A stretch of 29,221 nucleotides of DNA from SLJK01 sp964567295 (GTDB taxonomy: Bacteria > Bacillota > Dethiobacteria > DTU022 > UBA8154), in contig CAZMLU010000017.1 of the NCBI GenBank assembly GCA_964567295.1, positions 1 through 29,221 on the forward strand, read 5' to 3'. Below are positions 24,498-29,221 of this stretch, piece after piece. Position numbers and translations under genes: made by a program. How positions within the stretch are numbered: position 1 is the stretch's first letter; the number at the start of each line of letters is the position of its first letter. Under the pieces are notes generated by a model. It was not told the DNA's origin and made no database searches. It worked only from the letters and a program-made list of their open reading frames with translations.

Positions 24498-25109
24498 CTA
24501 ATCTTTCATCTCCTCCACTATAGCCTGAAGGTGCCAGAGAATGTCTTCCAGGGATTCCAGGATAGCGAGATAAAGGGAAGAAGAATGAGGCAGGCAGAGC
24601 CCTTTTATTAAACGGTCCTGATGCTCAAGGGAAAATTGCCTGGAGAGCTGCTTGTATTTTTTCTTTTCGGTAAGGATGTGGTCTACCAGGACGGCATTCC
24701 TTGTAAGGAGGATATCATTCAGGTGCACGAAAAGGTCCCCTACTCCCCGAAAGATCTCCTCTAACTCGGTAACCGCTTTTTCGGTAAAAAGCACCCCATC
24801 TTTGTTCTTGGAGTCAACGGAGGAGCTCAGTTTCTGGAGGTCAAAATTGATCTTTTGGTAATGGCTCATTATAGATGCAGCGGCGGCTATTTCTTCGGTT
24901 TTATAAGAGGGATCATCAGAAACAATTTTCTGCACCTCTGCGACTAGCGATTCTATTTCATCTGTTTTCTTTTGCACCTCTCCCAGGTACTTAGGGTTTG
25001 CTTTGTAAAACCCCTGAAAAAGCAGTTTTAATCCTTCCTGCAGATGTTCGGTTATGCTTTCAATTTTTTTCGCCAGCTCGATATTTAAGTCTTTTAAATT
25101 TTGGCTCAT
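24498..25109 (-). CDS. PhoU-like helical protein
   Basis: The 203-residue product is predicted almost entirely helical, with no signal peptide or membrane segment. Its pattern of long amphipathic helices (AKKIESITEHLQEGLKLLF, KTDEIESLVAEVQKIVSDDP, TELEEIFRGVGDLFVHLNDI) resembles PhoU-type three-helix bundles, such as those attached to Na+/phosphate cotransporters. That is a pattern judgement, not a firm family call. ATG 25109 has GGGGTGAC before it. A very good sigma-A promoter lies 42 bases upstream and two hairpins lie downstream, so it is a single-gene transcript. No phosphate transporter is next to it. A plain coiled-coil protein of other function is possible. Confidence 0.75.
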   Translation of the reverse strand: MSQNLKDLNIELAKKIESITEHLQEGLKLLFQGFYKANPKYLGEVQKKTDEIESLVAEVQKIVSDDPSYKTEEIAAAASIMSHYQKINFDLQKLSSSVDSKNKDGVLFTEKAVTELEEIFRGVGDLFVHLNDILLTRNAVLVDHILTEKKKYKQLSRQFSLEHQDRLIKGLCLPHSSSLYLAILESLEDILWHLQAIVEEMKD

Positions 25110-25150
25110 TTGTTTGTCACCCCTTACCCTGTTAGTTTTAGTATATGGTT

Positions 25151-25179
25151 ATTATACCAACCACGATCAATTCTGTAAA
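25151..25179 (-). promoter_or_regulatory. Sigma-A promoter of the PhoU-like gene
   Basis: On the minus strand: TTTACA (25174-25179, 5 of 6 consensus), 17-base spacer, perfect TATAAT (25151-25156). Confidence 0.8.
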
Positions 25180-25329
25180 AGTTTTTTTATAATTCAGTTA
25201 TTATGAATGAGCGAAGGAGGAAAGGATTTTTAAGATAAGTGCCGAAAATAAGGATAAGGATGATAAAAAAATGAATTTTGTTAGAACCTTCTGTTGCTTT
25301 TCAAGGTTCTCGGGGGAGGCTGAAAGGTA

Positions 25330-26187
25330 ATGATTATCGATGTACATGTGCACGTATTTCCTCCTGCAGTTATAGAGAAGATAGATACTTACCTCTGCCG
25401 GGATGAGTTTTTGAAGGAGATATGCACCAGCCCGGTGCATAAGTATGCCACGGTGGAAGATCTGTTGCAGGAGATGGATAGGTGCGGGGTAGATAAATCT
25501 GCTATCAGTGGATTTGCCTCTTCGGATGAAGGTCTTTGTCGTGAGATGAATGAATATGTCCTGGAAGCTGCCGCCCGCTACCCTGAGCGCTTGATACCCA
25601 TGGCGGTAGTAAATCCCTTTTTGCCCGGGATGGAGAAGATGCTCTCTGAAGCTCGTGAGGCAGGGGTTGTCGGGGTTGGTGAGCTCTTCCCCTGGGGACA
25701 GGGTTTTCCCTTGAAGAGTGCAACTGCGGCCAGGTTGGCCGCTTTATGCAGTGAGATGAAGCTTCCGCTACTGCTCCATGTTAATGAAAATGTCGGACAC
25801 CATTATACAGGGAAGGGAGATATCTCTGTCAAGGAGGCTGCTGGTTTCGCCGCCGACCACCAGGAGCTGGTGATTATCTTTGCTCATTGGGGTGGGGGGT
25901 TGCCTTTTTACGAACTGATGCCGGAGCTCAAAGGGCAGCTGGCTAATGTGTATTACGATACCGCTGCAGGTCCCTTTCTTTACGAAAAAAGCATTTACCG
26001 TGTAGCAAGGGAGATCGGCATCCTGGATAAAATCCTCCTGGGCACCGATTACCCACTGCTATCTCCGAGGCGTTACCTACGGGAACTGGAAGGATGCGGG
26101 CTTACCGATGAGGAGCTGAATAAGGTCTGTGGCGGGAATGCCCTGCGCCTATTTTTCGGTGCCCAGGAGCATGTGCATACTGATTAA
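25330..26187 (+). CDS. Amidohydrolase-2 family metal hydrolase/decarboxylase
   Basis: This TIM-barrel protein of the amidohydrolase_2 family has the metal-binding HVHV at residues 6-9, His150 (LLLHVNEN), His186 (FAHWGGG) and Asp240 (LLGTDYPLL). Members hydrolyse or decarboxylate ring acids; the substrate here cannot be told. The length of 285 residues is normal. ATG 25330 is preceded by GGGGGAGG and GAAAGG. It stands alone on the plus strand, flanked by minus-strand genes, and its 3' end overlaps the M50 protease gene by 39 bases. Confidence 0.88.
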   Translation: MIIDVHVHVFPPAVIEKIDTYLCRDEFLKEICTSPVHKYATVEDLLQEMDRCGVDKSAISGFASSDEGLCREMNEYVLEAAARYPERLIPMAVVNPFLPGMEKMLSEAREAGVVGVGELFPWGQGFPLKSATAARLAALCSEMKLPLLLHVNENVGHHYTGKGDISVKEAAGFAADHQELVIIFAHWGGGLPFYELMPELKGQLANVYYDTAAGPFLYEKSIYRVAREIGILDKILLGTDYPLLSPRRYLRELEGCGLTDEELNKVCGGNALRLFFGAQEHVHTD

Positions 26188-27267
26188 TTTCATCATATCC
26201 GTCCTGCTGAGTATTCCAACCAGCTGGTTATTCTCTACTACCAAAACGCGACCCTCATTTTCAGATGCCATCTTCATCATAACTTCAACGGCATCCTGAT
26301 CAGGGGTCACTATGATCAGCTTTTCATAAGGTGTCATAATCTCGGCCGTGGTGGTGCTGCTCCATTTTTCTTGGGGAACATCTCGGAGCTGGTGAAAGGT
26401 GATAAGGCCTTTTAGGTCACCATTTAACGTTACGGGAAAGGCGCCGAATTTGTAGCGGTAGAAGTGTTCTACCAGTTTGTCCAGGCTAATGGAAGGTGGA
26501 ACGGTTTGGATGTCGGTGCTCATGATATTTTGAACAAGCACACCTTTGAGGGCTTGATGGAAAACCAACTGGTTATAGCTGGCCTGGCCAGCTTGAAATA
26601 GCATCCACCCCAGGAAAATATACCATAACCCCCAGATTAAGGCATACTGGAAGATCATAAAAAAACCAAGGGTTATGGCAATAAAGGCAAAAACGCTGCC
26701 CACTATTACGGCGTAACGGGTGGCACGCAGCATGTTTCGGGTTAGGTGCCAAAGCCCAGCCCTCAGCACCCTGCCCCCATCAAGGGGAAAGGCAGGGATA
26801 AGGTTTATTACACCTACCACCAGGTTAATCCTGGCCAGGAAACCTACCACGTGGCTGAGGGCCAGGCTTTGGGGAAGGACCTGGTAGAATCCCAAGGCTA
26901 CAATACCCAACGCTATACTGGTGGCGGGGCCGACCAGGGCAATCTTGAGTTCTGCCCCCGGCTGACGCGGTTCTTCTTCCATTTGGGCTACTCCCCCGAA
27001 TATAAAAAGAGTTATCTTCTTGATGGGGATGCCCTTGCTGATCGCCATTAAGGAATGGGCCAGTTCATGGAGAAGTACGGAGGCGAATATTAAGATGGTG
27101 GTGATTATACCCATGGACCAGTAGACGGAAGGGGTAAAGTCTTCCATCTGCAGGGGAAAATAATTCCTGGCCAGGGTAAAGCTGAACAGGGCAAATATTA
27201 AAATCCAGCTGTAGTTTATCTCTATATCGATCCCGAAAATCTTTCCTACTTTGAATGAGCTGTTCAT
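26149..27267 (-). CDS. M50 site-2-type intramembrane zinc protease with CBS domains
   Basis: The membrane half (about 1-235) has six or so hydrophobic segments. It carries the zinc motif HELAH at 67-71 and the second motif LIPAFPLDGGRV with Asp163, as in SpoIVFB/S2P peptidases. The cytoplasmic half has two CBS domains (about 245-300 and 312-368), which in this subgroup bind adenine nucleotides and may gate the protease. The length of 372 residues is normal for the CBS-containing group. Such proteases cut membrane-bound regulators; in spore formers the relative SpoIVFB processes pro-sigma-K, but the CBS domains here fit both SpoIVFB and general S2P relatives, and no SpoIVFA-like gene is adjacent. 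The start ATG 27267 follows AAGGAG. Confidence 0.95.
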   Translation of the reverse strand: MNSSFKVGKIFGIDIEINYSWILIFALFSFTLARNYFPLQMEDFTPSVYWSMGIITTILIFASVLLHELAHSLMAISKGIPIKKITLFIFGGVAQMEEEPRQPGAELKIALVGPATSIALGIVALGFYQVLPQSLALSHVVGFLARINLVVGVINLIPAFPLDGGRVLRAGLWHLTRNMLRATRYAVIVGSVFAFIAITLGFFMIFQYALIWGLWYIFLGWMLFQAGQASYNQLVFHQALKGVLVQNIMSTDIQTVPPSISLDKLVEHFYRYKFGAFPVTLNGDLKGLITFHQLRDVPQEKWSSTTTAEIMTPYEKLIIVTPDQDAVEVMMKMASENEGRVLVVENNQLVGILSRTDMMKLISMHMLLGTEK

Positions 27268-27462
27268 CTTTATATACTCCTTGCGTAATTTTAATTTACG
27301 ATACCGTTATATTTAAATATTGCTTTTCCCCATATCCTCAAATGGTCAAATATTATTTCTTGCTTATATTATAATGTATCTTTTGATATATGGGCAAACA
27401 TTTTTAAACTACGGAATTTTTAAAGCACAGCTTTTTTCCTGTTTTATCTGGCAGAGATCTGC

Positions 27463-27468
27463 TATAAT
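27463..27468 (+). promoter_or_regulatory. Probable -10 box for psd-pssA
   Basis: A perfect TATAAT, 41 bases before ATG 27509. No convincing -35 box is seen at 16-18 bases upstream. If used, it excludes the far-upstream in-frame starts of psd. Confidence 0.45.
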
Positions 27469-27508
27469 AGAAATAGTTATTAGAAAAATGGAGACTGGTG
27501 TTAATATA

Positions 27509-28138
27509 ATGAATAATTTTATCATAGCCAGGCCGGGTTATCCTTATCTTCTTGGTTGTGGGTTGATAACAGTTGTTGCCTATATAACGGCGCCCTTGCT
27601 GACTCCTTTTTTCCTGTTATTGACGCTCTTCATGGGCTATTTTTTTCGTAACCCGCGAAGAATAACACCTCCAGGGAATAATCTGGTTTTATCACCGGCG
27701 GATGGCAGGGTGATGAAGGTTGAAAGGGTTTACGAGCCCTATTTTATTAAGGGAGAAGCTTTAAAGGTAAGTATTTTTCTTTCCCTTTTTAATGTGCATG
27801 TTAACCGTGCGCCTTTCGGCGGTCAAATTTCTTTCCGACACCATATCGCGGGGAAATACCTGGCTGCCTTTAAAGAGGAGGCCTCTGTAGAAAATGAACG
27901 TAACCTGATAGGCTTGGAGACCGCTTGTGGAAAAATGCTGCTGGTGCAGGTGGCCGGTTTTGTTGCCAGAAGGATAGTATGCTGGATCAATCCAGATGAT
28001 TCTGTGGGACCCGGGACCCGGGTAGGCATGATCAAGTTTGGCTCCTGTACCGAGCTTTATCTCCCGTTAGATGTTTGCATAACAGTGAGAGAGGGTGAGA
28101 AAGTAATTGGAGGAGAAACCGTTCTGGGGCAATTTTAA
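27509..28138 (+). CDS. psd: Phosphatidylserine decarboxylase, short form
   Basis: Psd converts phosphatidylserine to phosphatidylethanolamine, using a pyruvoyl group made by self-cleavage. Seen: two hydrophobic segments near the N-terminus (YLLGCGLITVVAYITAPLL and the following), FFRNPRR, LSPADGRVM, SLFNVHVNRAP, ASVENERN, VARRIV and GMIKFGSC, in which Ser179 after Gly should become the pyruvoyl residue. The length of 209 residues is that of the archaeal/short bacterial group. An in-frame reading extends far upstream to 27320, but it includes a promoter-like TATAAT and is unlike the family; MNNFIIARPGYPYLL from 27509 is. ATG 27488 (seven codons more) is also possible. Neither has a strong ribosome site. 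Overlaps pssA by 32 bases. Confidence 0.95.
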   Translation: MNNFIIARPGYPYLLGCGLITVVAYITAPLLTPFFLLLTLFMGYFFRNPRRITPPGNNLVLSPADGRVMKVERVYEPYFIKGEALKVSIFLSLFNVHVNRAPFGGQISFRHHIAGKYLAAFKEEASVENERNLIGLETACGKMLLVQVAGFVARRIVCWINPDDSVGPGTRVGMIKFGSCTELYLPLDVCITVREGEKVIGGETVLGQF

Positions 28139-28862
28139 AGAAACAGCAAAGAGGAATACCCCCCATTTCTTTACCATGGGGAATCTTGCCTTGGGAGTGC
28201 TGGCATTGGTTTATGCCCTGGATAGCCAGTTTGAGTTAAGTATCTCCCTTATTTTGATAGCTATGGTGTTAGATGGTGTGGATGGAAAGCTGGCCCTCAA
28301 ATTAAAAGTAAGCAGCGAAATGGGAAAGCAGCTGGATTCACTCTCTGATCTTGTATCATTTGGCGCTGCGCCGGCGGTTCTTTTTTATGCCATGTATCTC
28401 AACCAGGCGGGAGTGGTGGGCCTGGTTATCACTCTTTTGTTTCCCCTGGCAGGCGCTTATCGATTGGCCCGCTTTAATATCATGCCCGGGGATTCTTCAG
28501 GATTTAAGGGTCTGCCTATAACTATAGCCGGAGGAACCCTGGCGGCGCTCGCTATCCACCCCGTGTTGGCGGAAAGCTGGGCGGTTATCTTGTTCGTATT
28601 GTCCTTGATCTACCTGATGACCAGCAAAATTCCATATCCTTCTCCAAAGAAAGGGCAGCAGGAGGCGAACCCTTTTCTGTTTCTCGTTTTTTACATGGTT
28701 GTGATCTTTTTTATCCTTGTGGTTCTTTTGATGCAAGATTTTGTTCTATATCTGCTGGCATCTTATGTTCTTTTCGGGTTTTTAAGCGGTGTTTTAAGGC
28801 TGCTGAAAAATACCGAAGAACCATTGGTGTCTTTGCCGTGGAGTAATAAAGGAGACATGTGA
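28107..28862 (+). CDS. pssA: CDP-diacylglycerol-serine O-phosphatidyltransferase
   Basis: PssA makes phosphatidylserine from CDP-diacylglycerol and serine, feeding Psd upstream. The CDP-alcohol phosphotransferase motif lies at residues 56-81 with Asp56, Asp59, Asp77 and Asp81 (VLDGVDGKLA, then GKQLDSLSD). The usual Ala-Arg after the first DG pair reads Ala-Leu here. FFTMGNLALG and DLVSFGAAPAVL are typical of the bacterial type II family. About eight hydrophobic helices. The start is TTG 28107, inside psd, behind GAGGGTGA; an ATG at 28176 would cut into the conserved start. The 32-base overlap suggests translational coupling. Confidence 0.94.
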   Translation: MEEKPFWGNFKETAKRNTPHFFTMGNLALGVLALVYALDSQFELSISLILIAMVLDGVDGKLALKLKVSSEMGKQLDSLSDLVSFGAAPAVLFYAMYLNQAGVVGLVITLLFPLAGAYRLARFNIMPGDSSGFKGLPITIAGGTLAALAIHPVLAESWAVILFVLSLIYLMTSKIPYPSPKKGQQEANPFLFLVFYMVVIFFILVVLLMQDFVLYLLASYVLFGFLSGVLRLLKNTEEPLVSLPWSNKGDM

Positions 28863-28928
28863 ATAAGCAAGTCTGTAAAGGATAGTTTATGCTTAGAATA
28901 GAAAAGCGCTTTTGAGCCGGATCGTCTA

Positions 28929-28957
28929 TTGACAAACAATATATTTGGTGCTAAAAT
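28929..28957 (+). promoter_or_regulatory. Strong sigma-A promoter for tRNA-fMet
   Basis: A perfect TTGACA (28929-28934), a 17-base spacer and TAAAAT (28952-28957). The tRNA begins 33 bases later. Confidence 0.85.
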
Positions 28958-28989
28958 TACCTTTGTCTTGAGATGCAGAGTCTAAATAA

Positions 28990-29066
<77 letters not shown>

Positions 29067-29087
29067 TTATTGTTTCTGTTCCTGTTC

Positions 29088-29126
29088 GTAAATAGAGTGC
29101 GAGCACTATTTACAAGCAGTGTTTTT
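29088..29126 (+). terminator. Possible terminator or processing hairpin after tRNA-fMet
   Basis: GTAAATA (29088-29094) pairs with TATTTAC (29107-29113). A T6 run follows only 8 bases later (29121-29126). The gap makes this a weak terminator; it may instead be a spacer hairpin in a tRNA transcript that continues into tRNA-Thr. Confidence 0.4.
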
Positions 29127-29166
29127 TAATTTAAGAGGGAATTATTTTTAATATGAGAAAATTTAT

Positions 29167-29221
29167 GCTCACGTAGCTCAGGCGGCAGAGCGTATCCTTG
29201 GTAAGGATAAGGTCACCGGTT
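29167..29221 (+). tRNA. tRNA-Thr (GGT), cut by the window end
   Basis: The 5' acceptor strand GCTCACG, a D arm, and the anticodon arm TATCC-TTGGTAA-GGATA with anticodon GGT are present. The window ends in the T arm (ACCGGTT), so the acceptor 3' side is not visible. Confidence 0.93.

Noticed and set aside
27320..27508. N-terminal extension of psd back to 27320.
   Set aside because: It would place a TATAAT box inside the gene, and the family start matches 27509.
28903..28914. Palindrome AAAAGCGCTTTT after pssA as a terminator.
   Set aside because: Perfect palindrome with no loop and no T run of its own beyond the arm; not a convincing terminator.

Overview
The window reads as a chromosomal segment of an anaerobic, Gram-positive-type bacterium, most likely a Clostridia-grade Firmicute. 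The reasons are the Shine-Dalgarno-led genes with frequent TTG/GTG starts, sigma-A promoters of the TTGACA/TATAAT type, ComEA/ComEC, a short clostridial-type ThiC, a thioredoxin-type ArsC, a UPF0182 membrane protein, a short pyruvoyl Psd next to PssA, and a large fused 2-hydroxyacyl-CoA dehydratase activase typical of anaerobes. I cannot name a species from sequence alone.

Layout. (1) 1-1375: tRNA-Ala(GGC) and its terminator, then a decayed stretch. It holds a nested inverted-repeat block (179-272), a universal stress protein pseudogene with two lesions, a possible 46-residue ORF ending at a terminator, and a small remnant of an IS3-type OrfA. (2) 1376-5954: arsC, leuS and a radical SAM protein with PDZ and DUF512-like parts. 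(3) 5930-7479, minus strand: a histone-deacetylase-fold hydrolase downstream of a transglutaminase-like membrane gene that is broken by a homopolymer frameshift and an in-frame TAA. (4) 7654-11354: comEA and a UPF0182 protein. (5) 11444-17302: a promoter, a TPP riboswitch with terminator, then thiW-thiC-thiD-thiM-thiE, followed almost without a gap by rnhA and lgt. (6) 17387-24357: a very large tandem-activase/dehydratase-like protein and comEC. (7) 24498-27267: a PhoU-like helical protein (minus), an amidohydrolase (plus) and an M50-CBS intramembrane protease (minus). (8) 27509-28862: psd and pssA, overlapping. (9) the end: tRNA-fMet with a strong promoter, and the first 55 bases of tRNA-Thr(GGT).

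How the genes fit together. The thi operon has pyrimidine synthesis (ThiC, ThiD), thiazole kinase (ThiM), coupling (ThiE) and a predicted thiazole-uptake component (ThiW), but no thiazole synthesis genes. It therefore looks like half de novo, half salvage, under TPP control. psd and pssA together convert CDP-diacylglycerol to phosphatidylethanolamine. ComEA and ComEC belong to the same DNA-uptake machine but lie about 13 kb apart, with the thi operon and others between them.

I did not find a clear new defence or mobile system. The most unusual items are the permuted radical SAM-PDZ-DUF512 protein, the transglutaminase/HDAC-fold pair with its two lesions, the four-residue ORF between the TPP aptamer and its terminator, the nested TGCACACCC repeat block (with one copy of its core abutting the leuS -35), and the single-chain tandem activase with both Cys pairs kept.
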